Assembly: GCA_900765975.1 (NCBI GenBank)
Contig: CAAFTS010000075.1
Coordinates: 1 to 38,690 of the forward strand
Direction: 5' to 3'
DNA length: 38,690 bases
From: Lachnospiraceae bacterium
Lineage (GTDB): Bacteria > Bacillota > Clostridia > Lachnospirales > Lachnospiraceae
Below the pieces are notes generated by a model that was not told the origin of the DNA, searched no databases, and was given only the letters and a program-made list of their open reading frames with translations. A program made the position numbers and the translations under genes. This document shows, piece by piece, positions 6,721 to 14,577 of the stretch. Each line of letters starts with the position of its first letter. Position 1 is the first letter of the stretch.

Positions 6721-8247
6721 ATGAGATATTCAAAAATGATGATGATGGTGCAGAAGGTCCTTAACGATGTTTCAGAAACAAACATTGACTTCTGTATGTC
6801 ATCACAAATGGCCAGGCAGATTGAACTTTGGTCAAAAATGTACGAGAATCATCCGCCGTGGAAGAGCAAGACGGTGGACGTTATTGGACTGCCGGCAGCC
6901 ATTGCCGGGGAAATCGCCAGGCTGACCACATTGGAACTGAAAACAGAGTGCAAAGGCAGCGCCAGGGCATCCTATATTGACAAGGTTTATCAAAAAGTGC
7001 TGAAAAATCTTAGGATTTATACCGAGTATGGGTGTGCTAAAGGAGGTCTGATATTTAAGCCTTATCCTTCACTGGGTGGTGTTGATGTGCAGATTATCCA
7101 GGCAGACTGTTTTTTTCCAATCAGCTTTGACGGATCCGGGAAGATAAGTCAGTGTGTATTCCTGGAACAATTTAGGAAAGGGGATAAGATATTTTCACGC
7201 CTGGAGATCCATACATTGCAGAATCAGGTGCTCACAATCAATAACAGGGTGTTTTTAAGTACAAATGATTTTACGCTGGGTAGTGAGATAAGCATAGGAA
7301 TGGTGGATAGATGGGCTGAATTGGTTCCGTCTATTTCTTTTTCTGGGGTCGAAAGGCTTCCCTTTGGATATTTTAAGGTGCCGCTGGCAAATTCGGAGGA
7401 TTCTGACAGCCCACTTGGTGTATCCGTATATTCAAGGGCGCCAGGAGCGATAAAAGAAGCAGACCGGCGTTACAGTCAGATAAACTGGGAGTATGACGCA
7501 AAAGAAGCCGCGGTACATATCGCGCAAAGTCTGTTGCGCCTGAACCCGCAAACACAAGAGACAGAGTACCCAGAAGGGAAAGACCGGTTATATAGAGATT
7601 TTGAATACAATGCGGGTGCTGTAGATAAGCCATTGCTGGAACCTTATTCTCCAGATATCCGTGACCAGTCTTATTTCAATGGATTAAATAAACAGTTCAG
7701 GATTATAGAGTTTCTCTGCAATTTGGCCTATGGCACTTTGTCAGATCCGAATAACGTAGACAAGACGGCAGAGGAGATCAAGACCAGCAAACAGCGCTCT
7801 TATCAATTTGTATCCGATACGCAGGGGGCATTACAGGATGCTCTGGAAGATCTGCTCTATGCCATTGATTTTTACTGCACAGTTTATAATCTTGCCCCAT
7901 CTGGAGCATATACAGCGTCTTATGTATGGGATGATTCCATTGTCAGGGATACGGATGCGATCATTGATAAAAATATCAAGCTTACTCAGGCAGATCTTCG
8001 TTCCCGTATAATGGCAATCATGGAGATAGACAAATGTACAGAAGAAGAAGCCTTGGAAGAGATAAAGCGAATGGCAGAGGATAACCAGATTATCGGGCAG
8101 GATGTGGATTGGACAAGAGGTGATCAGGATGAATCGGAACAGGAGAATGGTGACGCCGAAGAAAATAAAGAGGAAAAAGAGAAGAAAGCCGATGATAGTC
8201 AGGGCCGTGAAAAGGCTGTTAAAACTGATAAAAAGCAGGTGATGTGA
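6721..8247 (+). CDS. Portal protein, SPP1 Gp6-like
   Basis: 508 residues, the usual length for SPP1/Gp6-family portals. It forms the ring at one capsid vertex through which DNA passes. Recognisable features are the N-terminal WKSKTVDVIGLPAAIAGEIARL region, the central SRAPGAIKEADRRYSQINWEYDAKE helix region, and the LAYGTLSDPNNVDKTAEEIKTSKQRSYQ segment typical of this family. The C-terminus is a highly charged tail rich in Glu and Lys. Position between TerL and the MuF protein confirms the call. Confidence 0.93.
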   Translation: MRYSKMMMMVQKVLNDVSETNIDFCMSSQMARQIELWSKMYENHPPWKSKTVDVIGLPAAIAGEIARLTTLELKTECKGSARASYIDKVYQKVLKNLRIYTEYGCAKGGLIFKPYPSLGGVDVQIIQADCFFPISFDGSGKISQCVFLEQFRKGDKIFSRLEIHTLQNQVLTINNRVFLSTNDFTLGSEISIGMVDRWAELVPSISFSGVERLPFGYFKVPLANSEDSDSPLGVSVYSRAPGAIKEADRRYSQINWEYDAKEAAVHIAQSLLRLNPQTQETEYPEGKDRLYRDFEYNAGAVDKPLLEPYSPDIRDQSYFNGLNKQFRIIEFLCNLAYGTLSDPNNVDKTAEEIKTSKQRSYQFVSDTQGALQDALEDLLYAIDFYCTVYNLAPSGAYTASYVWDDSIVRDTDAIIDKNIKLTQADLRSRIMAIMEIDKCTEEEALEEIKRMAEDNQIIGQDVDWTRGDQDESEQENGDAEENKEEKEKKADDSQGREKAVKTDKKQVM

Positions 8248-8248
8248 T

Positions 8249-9865
8249 ATGAACCTGCTGGAGAACCAGAGGGCTGCTGATATACCAACGGGGACTTTTC
8301 AGGATTTAGAAGAACAGCTTATGGCTAATATCATCCGCCACTGTAAGGATTATGACCAGCCAATCGCATCTGATGAATGGCTGATGAAAAAGCTGGCTGA
8401 AATCGGGAAACTGAACCAGGAAAACATCAAGATCATAGCAAAGTCTACAGGGTTGTCACAGACGGCTATGGAGCGGATGTTGAATGAGATGGCAGACAGG
8501 GTACTGGGAGAGGTGGAACCTAGTATGAGACAGCTTGTGCGCCGCGGCCTGGTAGGGGAAGCAGTGCCAGCTAAGAAAAGCAAGAATGTGAAACAGGTGC
8601 TTACTACTATGCGGGGACAAGCCAAGGATGTGCTGAACCTCTGCAACACAACCATGTTGTATAAGGCCAGGGATGCCTACAAAAAACTGGTCAATAACAT
8701 GACGTCCACAGCGGACGAGATAGCCGAAAAACAGAGTTTTATCAACACTCTGGACAAATATGCAACCTCTGCTGTGATTGGAGCAGAATCCCGACAGCAG
8801 GCACTGAGAAAGTGCATCCGGGAATTTAATGACAAGGGTATACCGGCTTTTGTCGATAAAAGAGGCCGGGAATGGACACCCGAAGCTTATGTCAATATGG
8901 CTATGCGGTCAACCAGCAATACTATGGCTGCAGAGGTGCAGATGGCACGGGCAGATGATTATGGGCTTGATCTGGTAGAGGTGGACAGTCATTCCGGGGC
9001 CCGACCAAAATGCGCCAGGGACCAGGGTAAGATATTCGACCGGGCAAACAAGTCAAAAAAATACCCACATTGGAATACATCCAGCTATGGGGAACCGGAT
9101 GGTCTGTTGGGAATCAATTGTGGACACCACATCTTCCCATACATGGAAGGTGTAAATATCCGCAGGTATTTTCCCACTGAAGACATGGATGCCAACGATA
9201 AGCTGTACAAGGAGACCCAGGTACAGCGGGCTCTTGAACGAGATGTTCGGAAACAAAAACGGGAGTGTATGTTGTATGATGAACTTGAGAATAAAGAGGC
9301 ATTTGAAGAATCTGCTGTGATGCTAAAACAGAAAGAGGCAAGACTTAAATCCTTTGTAAACGGGAACAGCCAGCTACACCGCAGGACAGATCGGGAGCAG
9401 GTGGTAGGCTTTGACAAGCGTGTTAGCGCTAAATCAGTTGGCGCGAATAAGCATATTGTAAACAAGGCGAATGCGAGTTATAATAAGGGCAGTGAAGGAG
9501 CGAATGTAAGAGCATATTACAAAGATGAACAGCTCCGTAAAAAGATAAAATCAGACGGCACGCCTAAGGCTGTCGAAGTTGGTAAGCAAGGAAAACATAT
9601 CAAGGGGCATAACAATTATACAGATGGACGTAGCTATTTAACGGTGTCTGAAAAAGAGGTGCAAGACCTTGTGAATAAATATGCCGGAACTGGAGAGATC
9701 AGAAGGGATGCCCAAGGAAATTGGACAAACAAAGAATTTGTAAAAGCTGATAGGAAAATAGGGGTTGCAATAGACCCGGTAACTGGTGAAGAATTTGAGA
9801 CTTCCAGGTTTTCTATTCACTATTCCAAGAAGGGGACACATATTGTACCAAGAAGGGAGGAATAA
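8249..9865 (+). CDS. MuF-type minor head protein with C-terminal toxin domain
   Basis: 538 residues. Up to about residue 310 it matches the Phage_min_cap2/MuF-type head protein packed with the portal, with the conserved HSGARPKCARDQGKIF and GINCGHHIFPYMEG segments. A charged linker follows, and residues about 445-538 form a separate domain beginning GKQGKHIKGHNNY and ending FSIHYSKKGTHIVP. That matches the polymorphic toxin type 50 (Bacterial toxin 50, BECR-like nuclease) pattern. MuF-toxin fusions are a known temperate-phage polymorphic toxin class. The toxin could be carried in the virion and delivered, or act between lysogens. The gene directly downstream is the likely immunity protein. 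Confidence 0.88.
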   Translation: MNLLENQRAADIPTGTFQDLEEQLMANIIRHCKDYDQPIASDEWLMKKLAEIGKLNQENIKIIAKSTGLSQTAMERMLNEMADRVLGEVEPSMRQLVRRGLVGEAVPAKKSKNVKQVLTTMRGQAKDVLNLCNTTMLYKARDAYKKLVNNMTSTADEIAEKQSFINTLDKYATSAVIGAESRQQALRKCIREFNDKGIPAFVDKRGREWTPEAYVNMAMRSTSNTMAAEVQMARADDYGLDLVEVDSHSGARPKCARDQGKIFDRANKSKKYPHWNTSSYGEPDGLLGINCGHHIFPYMEGVNIRRYFPTEDMDANDKLYKETQVQRALERDVRKQKRECMLYDELENKEAFEESAVMLKQKEARLKSFVNGNSQLHRRTDREQVVGFDKRVSAKSVGANKHIVNKANASYNKGSEGANVRAYYKDEQLRKKIKSDGTPKAVEVGKQGKHIKGHNNYTDGRSYLTVSEKEVQDLVNKYAGTGEIRRDAQGNWTNKEFVKADRKIGVAIDPVTGEEFETSRFSIHYSKKGTHIVPRREE

Positions 9866-9866
9866 G

Positions 9867-10109
9867 ATGCTTCAGGGGAAGGAACTAAAAATGTATGAGG
9901 CAAGTAATTGTAATATTCGATTGACTTTGAATAACGGTGAAGTGCTACAGGGGTTTTGTAGTGAGTTTTCGTCTGCCTATGATAATGATCCGGAAGAGGC
10001 GAGTATCACATTGAAAAATCCAGTCCGCGAAGGAAAGGGAGGGATTCTTTATCCATTTACGGAGATCATGGAGCATGAAATCAAGGAAATTGAAGTATTA
10101 AGGAAGTAA
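9867..10109 (+). CDS. Probable immunity protein to the MuF toxin
   Basis: 80 residues, starting at ATG 9867 one base after the toxin stop, with GGGAGGAATAAG as ribosome site; an earlier in-frame ATG inside the toxin gene is rejected. The sequence is beta-rich with a pattern like an Sm-like barrel (NIRLTLNNGEVLQGFCSEF, then an acidic loop, then EIKEIEVLRK). Its place directly behind a polymorphic toxin and before a terminator is the standard one for a cognate immunity gene. Inhibition of the toxin is inferred from position. Confidence 0.72.
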   Translation: MLQGKELKMYEASNCNIRLTLNNGEVLQGFCSEFSSAYDNDPEEASITLKNPVREGKGGILYPFTEIMEHEIKEIEVLRK

Positions 10110-10141
10110 TACCACTGGTCATAGAGGCTGGTGGTATTTTT
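10108..10141 (+). terminator. Terminator after the immunity gene
   Basis: AATACCAC 10108-10115 pairs with GTGGTATT 10131-10138, followed by T residues. It begins inside the stop codon of the immunity gene. Confidence 0.75.
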
Positions 10142-10143
10142 AG

Positions 10144-10157
10144 TTGCGCTGGCGCAA
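10144..10157. repeat. Palindrome TTGCGC-TG-GCGCAA
   Basis: Perfect 6-base inverted repeat directly after the terminator. The left half, TTGCGCTGGC, recurs at 27504-27513, again just after a terminator and just before a ribosome site. Confidence 0.5.
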
Positions 10158-10172
10158 AAGGAGGTGAGCGGC

Positions 10173-10202
10173 ATGGCTTGTAAGAAAGGCAAGAGCAGAT
10201 AG
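10173..10202 (+). CDS. Possible 9-residue peptide MACKKGKSR
   Basis: AAAGGAGGTGAG lies with ideal spacing before ATG 10173, and the frame closes at TAG 10200-10202. The ribosome site is among the best in the window yet serves only nine basic residues. It may be a real micro-peptide, a leader that couples translation, or a remnant. Protein sequence alone cannot support a function. Confidence 0.3.
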   Translation: MACKKGKSR

Positions 10203-10230
10203 AGAGGAGGTGATTCGGAATCTCCCTTTG

Positions 10231-10258
10231 AGACGCGGGGTGATGCGTCTTATTTTTG
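10231..10258 (+). terminator. Terminator-like hairpin before scaffold gene
   Basis: AGACGC 10231-10236 pairs with GCGTCT 10245-10250, followed by TATTTTTGTG. Together with the hairpin at 10108 it makes a double barrier between the toxin-immunity pair and the scaffold. The 10259-10343 stretch also has a hairpin, ACGGG with CCCGT around 10292-10316. Confidence 0.55.
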
Positions 10259-10343
10259 TGTTTAAAATCGACCGTCCGAAGTCGTAAAACTACGGGACCA
10301 GTGGGAGCGACCCCGTAAAAAGCGTATGGAGAAAGGAGCAGGG

Positions 10344-10877
10344 ATGCAGAGAAAATTTTTAGAAGGACTGGGTTTAGAGAAAGAGGTCGTAGACAAGATC
10401 ATGGTTGCCAACGGGACTGACATAGAAAATCTGAAAGCTGACAGGGATGAGTACAAGAGGCAGTTAGGAGAAGCGCAGAAGACTTTAAAGAGTTTTGAGG
10501 GCGTCGATATAGAAGAACTGCAGGGGAAAATCACTAAACTTACAGAAGATCTGGCTGCAAAGGATACTGAAATCCAGCAGAAACTTGCTGACAGGGATTT
10601 TGGAGATGCCTTGAAAGAGGCTATCACATCAGCAGGTGCAAGGAATACAAAAGCTGTCATGGCATTGCTGGATCAGGACAGTTTAAAAACCAGTAAGAAC
10701 CAGAAAGAAGACATTCAGAATGCACTGGAGACAGTTAAGAAAGAAAATGATTATCTTTTTCAACCGGAAAAACCGGTTCCTAAGATGGTTTCGCCCACAT
10801 CCGGGCCAAACCCGGCAGTAGAAGATAAAAAAACACAGGCAAACGAAGCTTTGAGGAGCTTATTTGGAAAGGAGTAA
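10344..10877 (+). CDS. Capsid scaffolding protein, GP20-like
   Basis: 177 residues from ATG 10344, which follows GAAAGGAGCAGG; an in-frame ATG at 10326 is less well placed. The protein is a long charged coiled coil (residues about 25-90) followed by a short helical domain (ALKEAITSAGARNTKAVMALLD) and a proline-rich linker to a C-terminal basic helix. This is the layout of the phage minor structural protein GP20 scaffold family. It guides capsid assembly and leaves before DNA packaging. It directly precedes the major capsid gene. Confidence 0.88.
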   Translation: MQRKFLEGLGLEKEVVDKIMVANGTDIENLKADRDEYKRQLGEAQKTLKSFEGVDIEELQGKITKLTEDLAAKDTEIQQKLADRDFGDALKEAITSAGARNTKAVMALLDQDSLKTSKNQKEDIQNALETVKKENDYLFQPEKPVPKMVSPTSGPNPAVEDKKTQANEALRSLFGKE

Positions 10878-10880
10878 AAT

Positions 10881-12074
10881 ATGGCGGTAAATATCACAAA
10901 TAGACAGGATGCAGAGGCGATTATAAGGGAACAGGTGGTTCAGACAATCTTCCAGGATGCGCCAAAGCAGTCCACGTTCATGAGTATGGCAAAAAAATTG
11001 CCGAATATGACAAGTAAACAGACAAGGATCAGGGTGTTGGATTTTCTTCCTACTGCATATTGGGTAGATGGGGATACCGGGATGAAACAGACGACCAGGC
11101 AGGCCTGGGACAATGTGTATCTGACTGCTGGAGAACTGGCAGTTATCGTGCCTATTCCGGAGGCCGTACTTGATGATGCGGAGTTTGATATTATGGGGGA
11201 GATCACTCCGAGAGTTAATGAAGCAATTGGCCAGAAGGTTGATGCTGCGATCATTTTCGGCAATAACCGTCCCCGAGAGTGGCAGAATGATATCATCACG
11301 ATGGCACGGCAGGCGGGAAATAATGTTGCCCCTGCATCCGGGAAGGATTATTTTGATCTGATCCTTGGGGAGGGCGGAATTTTTGCCAAGGTGGAAGAGG
11401 ATGGGTATGGAGTGACAGGCGCTCTTTCTGCTATGAGTATGAGAGCGAAACTGAGAGGATTGAGGGATACAACAGGACAGCCAATTTTCAAAAGCAGTAT
11501 GCAGGAAAAGACACCTTACACGCTTGATGGATCGCCGATGTATTTCCCTGAAAATGGTGCATTTGATAATACGATTGCACAGCTCGTTGTGGGTGACTTT
11601 AAACAGGCAGTATATGCGATCAGACAGGATGTGACTGTAAAAATCCTTGACCAGGGTGTGATCCAGGATCCTGTGACAAAAGAGATTGTTTATAACCTGG
11701 CACAGCAGGATATGATCGCACTCCGTGTCGTGTTCCGTATGGGCTGGGCACTTCCGAATCCTGCAACTCGAATCGATGAAGACCGTACAGGGTGCGCTTT
11801 TGCATACCTGGAACCAGGTACTCCGGTCACTACACAGAAGGTAGGTTTTAGTGTTAAGGATAATGCTGATACGCCTGCTGAAGTTAAGGGTGCACGTGTT
11901 AATGTGAATGGTGCTATTCTCGTCACTGATGATTCCGGACAGGTGGAATTTAACCTGAGAGCCGGGACATACCCTGTAAAAATTTCTAAGAAAGGGTACA
12001 TGGCGGTGAACGAAACTGTGACAGTTGCAGATACAGCGGTTTCTAAAGAAGTCACACTCCCTATTCAGGCATAA
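10881..12074 (+). CDS. Major capsid protein with C-terminal Ig-like domain
   Basis: 397 residues. Residues 1 to about 315 are an HK97-fold major capsid protein (RVLDFLPTAYWVDGDTGMKQTT, ELAVIVPIPEAVLDDAEFD, GWALPNPA are typical). Residues about 321-397 form an extra beta-sandwich of the carboxypeptidase-regulatory/PEGA-like kind (ARVNVNGAILVTDDSGQVEFNLRAGTYPVKISKKGYMAVNETVTV). Such domains are exposed on the capsid surface and in other phages are linked to weak carbohydrate or mucus binding. The start has the ribosome site AAAGGAGTAAAAT. The gene is intact and is the most abundant virion protein. Confidence 0.93.
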   Translation: MAVNITNRQDAEAIIREQVVQTIFQDAPKQSTFMSMAKKLPNMTSKQTRIRVLDFLPTAYWVDGDTGMKQTTRQAWDNVYLTAGELAVIVPIPEAVLDDAEFDIMGEITPRVNEAIGQKVDAAIIFGNNRPREWQNDIITMARQAGNNVAPASGKDYFDLILGEGGIFAKVEEDGYGVTGALSAMSMRAKLRGLRDTTGQPIFKSSMQEKTPYTLDGSPMYFPENGAFDNTIAQLVVGDFKQAVYAIRQDVTVKILDQGVIQDPVTKEIVYNLAQQDMIALRVVFRMGWALPNPATRIDEDRTGCAFAYLEPGTPVTTQKVGFSVKDNADTPAEVKGARVNVNGAILVTDDSGQVEFNLRAGTYPVKISKKGYMAVNETVTVADTAVSKEVTLPIQA

Positions 12075-12090
12075 GATAGGAGGCGGTCAG

Positions 12091-12477
12091 ATGCCTTACG
12101 CAACACAGGATTACTATGAACAGACATTTCACGGGGAGCCAGTAGAAGACGCTGACTTCTCGGCTCTTTTAGACAGAGCATCCGAGTTAGTGGAAGAAAT
12201 GTGTATGTACCGGATTTCGGAACACAAGATGGATACCTATGGCGCAGACATACAAGAACGGATCCGGAAAGCAGTGTGTGCCCAGATTGAGTATCTGGAT
12301 GCTAACGGCGGCAGTGATATGGACAACGGGGCAGACCTGCAGAGCGCCGGCCTTGGAAAGTTTAATTACTCCAAGGCCGGCGCAGGCGGCAATACCCAAC
12401 AGCCTATCTATGCACCACGTGCGTTGCGCATCCTGGCCCCGACAGGGCTTTTATATCGGGGAGGTGGGCATTATTAA
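12091..12477 (+). CDS. Head-tail connector protein
   Basis: 128 residues from ATG 12091, preceded by TAGGAGGCGG. The first half is helical (AQIEYLDANGG segment), as in gp6-like head-tail adaptors that attach below the portal, and the C-terminus is a glycine-rich tail with APRALRILAPTGLLYRGGG. It sits between the capsid gene and Minor_capsid proteins, where the adaptor is expected. Its stop overlaps the next gene's coding start. Confidence 0.75.
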   Translation: MPYATQDYYEQTFHGEPVEDADFSALLDRASELVEEMCMYRISEHKMDTYGADIQERIRKAVCAQIEYLDANGGSDMDNGADLQSAGLGKFNYSKAGAGGNTQQPIYAPRALRILAPTGLLYRGGGHY

Positions 12478-12814
12478 GGCGATACCCAAAAAACTGCTCA
12501 TACACACGGTTATGCAAGCCCGGAAAGGTGAGACAGACCGGTGGGGAAATGAAACGCCGGAAACAGCACAGGAATTGCGGTATGTACGCATGGAATCGTC
12601 CACCAAAGTTGTCAGGGACAAGAACAGCGCAGAAATCCAACTTGCGGCAACACTCTTTTACGACTGCAGGAACAGCCGACCGCAGGGAATAACTTTTGCC
12701 GTGGACGACATTATCATCTTTAACGGCCAAAAACATCAAGTGAAGCTTGTGGAACCCCTCTATGACGGGGAGCGGCTGCACCATTATGAACTGGGGTTGA
12801 TAGCATATGCCTAA
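12464..12814 (+). CDS. Minor capsid / head closure protein (Minor_capsid_1 type)
   Basis: About 116 residues. The reading frame is clear (KAIPKKLLIHTVMQARKGETDRWGNE to LGLIAYA), but no ATG stands at the expected start. GTG 12464 lies within the ribosome-like GGGGAGGTGG; ATT 12470 or 12473 would be better spaced, giving IKAIPKKLLIH. I annotate GTG while noting possible non-canonical initiation. The family closes or stops the head after packaging. It overlaps the previous gene by 14 bases and the next by 8. Confidence 0.75.
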   Translation: MGIIKAIPKKLLIHTVMQARKGETDRWGNETPETAQELRYVRMESSTKVVRDKNSAEIQLAATLFYDCRNSRPQGITFAVDDIIIFNGQKHQVKLVEPLYDGERLHHYELGLIAYA

Positions 12815-13214
12815 AATTGCGGCACGGATCACATTTAATAAGGCCACAGTCCTGGCAAAGCTTAGAGCGGCCAGCAATGATGGTCTTACACTCATGGGAC
12901 AACAGGCCCTAAAAGATACCACGCAGCATGTGCCGGTTGACCAGCATTTTTTGCAGGACAGCGGTATCAATAACAGTGATGACCGCGCTCATGACCTTAA
13001 ATTCTTGATGCGTTGGGATGAACCATATTCGCAATATCTTTGGCATGGGGAAGTGATGTATGGAAACCCGACCAATCGGACTTATGGGCCTAAGAAGCTA
13101 TCGTTTACCAGTGCTATGGCTCGGATGGAGTGGGCCAAATACGCAAAAGAGGTCTATGGTAAGCAGTGGAAGCAGGTATACCAGAATGCAGTAAAGGAGT
13201 TGGCAAAGAGATGA
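12807..13214 (+). CDS. Minor capsid protein (Minor_capsid_2 type)
   Basis: 135 residues with the hallmark LMGQQALKDTTQHVPVDQHFLQDSG and a following Trp/Tyr-rich region (RWDEPYSQYLWHGEVMYGNP). This corresponds to the Minor_capsid_2 family, equivalent to gp10/HK97 tail-completion proteins that dock the tail onto the head. It begins 8 bases before the end of its upstream partner and overlaps the downstream gene by 4, so all three form a coupled block. Confidence 0.82.
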   Translation: MPKIAARITFNKATVLAKLRAASNDGLTLMGQQALKDTTQHVPVDQHFLQDSGINNSDDRAHDLKFLMRWDEPYSQYLWHGEVMYGNPTNRTYGPKKLSFTSAMARMEWAKYAKEVYGKQWKQVYQNAVKELAKR

Positions 13215-13600
13215 CCCCAGCAATAGAATTCCTGGAACTGCTGACAAGAACAGCAGAAGAAAATTGCAATCTTGACAGTCAGATATCACTGGATGAACTG
13301 TCAGCCGGCAACAGCCTGTATGCGGAACTTGGCGAAGGATTTACGGAAACGACATATTACAACAAGAGTACGGTCAAAACAATACCCGTGCTTTTTTTAT
13401 GCCGAAATGTAAGCCAGACAAGATGTATTGAGCAGTTATCTGATATCTGCAATTACTTTCAGCGGCTACAAGATTACCCGCAGGGCCATACTTTTTCATG
13501 GCTGAATACCGAGATCGCAAAAGAGCCGTCCAAAATCGGCAGGGATGAGGACGGTACATGGCACTATTCCTGTATACTTAATAACAAAATCTATTATTGA
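13211..13600 (+). CDS. Tail terminator / Minor_capsid_3 type protein
   Basis: 129 residues from ATG 13211 (GAGATGA overlap with the previous stop). It shows the alpha/beta pattern of tail-terminator proteins, with PVLFLCRNVSQTRCIEQLSDICNYFQRL and a final beta strand (WHYSCILNNKIYY). In the gene order minor capsid 1-2-3 this position matches Minor_capsid_3. It should form the ring that ends tail tube growth. Confidence 0.78.
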   Translation: MTPAIEFLELLTRTAEENCNLDSQISLDELSAGNSLYAELGEGFTETTYYNKSTVKTIPVLFLCRNVSQTRCIEQLSDICNYFQRLQDYPQGHTFSWLNTEIAKEPSKIGRDEDGTWHYSCILNNKIYY

Positions 13601-13617
13601 AAGGATAGGTGAAAATA

Positions 13618-14085
13618 ATGGCAGAACCGACATTGCCGAAAAACACAATAACCCCAGAGATGAACTGGGAGACTACAGCCCATATAAACACTGCACCGGA
13701 AGCGGAGACACCGACCTGGGCAGATCTGGGTAACTTGACAAAGAATATGGCTCAGGCATTGAATGAAGTGCTGTATCAGGCCACATATTGGGCGGACAAA
13801 GGATGGGGCAGCACAGAGGTGACCGGAGCGCAGATGACTCTGACACTTACAGGAGATGTGAAACCGGATGATGCAGCGTGCACATACATCCTGTCTGATG
13901 ATGTAATGTATGGATTGGGAGCGGCCAGGAAGACCCATTTAAAGCTGCAGAAAGGCAGCAAGGTAATCATTTGGCCGGTAACACTGGCTAATATCACACC
14001 GGCCTATGGCGATTCCGGAGCAGTAAATGCGCTGACTGTAACAATCCACGGTAATGGCAGGCCAACAATTGGCACTGGGGCGTAA
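13618..14085 (+). CDS. Major tail tube protein
   Basis: 155 residues, start chosen at ATG 13618, six bases after AGGTG; GTG 13609 is an alternative. The protein begins with a flexible segment and continues as a beta-rich domain with WADLGNLTKNMAQALNEVLYQATYWADKGWGS and DDAACTYILSDDVMYGLG, as in siphovirus tail tube proteins. Gene position between the tail terminator and the tail chaperones supports it. A terminator begins at its stop codon. Confidence 0.82.
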   Translation: MAEPTLPKNTITPEMNWETTAHINTAPEAETPTWADLGNLTKNMAQALNEVLYQATYWADKGWGSTEVTGAQMTLTLTGDVKPDDAACTYILSDDVMYGLGAARKTHLKLQKGSKVIIWPVTLANITPAYGDSGAVNALTVTIHGNGRPTIGTGA

Positions 14086-14110
14086 GAGGGGCTTAATAGC
14101 TCCTCTTTTT
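14084..14110 (+). terminator. Terminator after tail tube gene
   Basis: AGAGGGGC and GCTCCTCT pair around TTAATA, followed by a T run. It would lower expression of the chaperones relative to the abundant tube protein. Confidence 0.7.
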
Positions 14111-14126
14111 GATTGGAGGAATAGAA

Positions 14127-14573
14127 ATGGCTTATCAGGCGAAGCGAAGAAAGCAGTTTGCTGAAGATTTTGAACTTATGAATGAAGATGGAACAATAGC
14201 CCACACCCTGCATGTAGCCCTGGATGCAGATGACATGGTGGGGAAAATCAATCGGAAATATGCTGAACTTACAAAGACACTGGCTGAGACCACAGAAATA
14301 AAACGTCAGACTGAATCAGGAGAAGTGGAAGCGGATTGCTTTGAAAGGCTGGGAACGGCGGTTGTGAATCTGTTCGAGGCTGTATTTGGACCAGAGGACA
14401 CTGCAGTGATCGTACAGTTTTATGATAACCGGTATATCGAAATGTGCAGGGAAGTAACGCCTTTTATCACACAGGTGGTAATACCACAGTGTATAAAAAT
14501 CAAACAGGAGAATCAGCAGTCAATCCTGCAGTCCTATAACCGAAAACAAAAAAGGACCTTTTTAAGAAGGTGA
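14127..14573 (+). CDS. Tail assembly chaperone (gpG-like)
   Basis: 148 residues from ATG 14127 after TTGGAGGAATAG. Acidic, alpha-helical, beginning with a short beta strand region (FAEDFELMNEDGTIAHTLHV) and ending in a basic tail (NRKQKRTFLRR). It lies in the chaperone position before the Gp15-like gene and tape measure. Chaperones of this group keep the tape measure soluble until the tube assembles around it. No frameshift fusion to the next gene is supported. Confidence 0.75.
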   Translation: MAYQAKRRKQFAEDFELMNEDGTIAHTLHVALDADDMVGKINRKYAELTKTLAETTEIKRQTESGEVEADCFERLGTAVVNLFEAVFGPEDTAVIVQFYDNRYIEMCREVTPFITQVVIPQCIKIKQENQQSILQSYNRKQKRTFLRR

Positions 14574-14577
14574 GATA

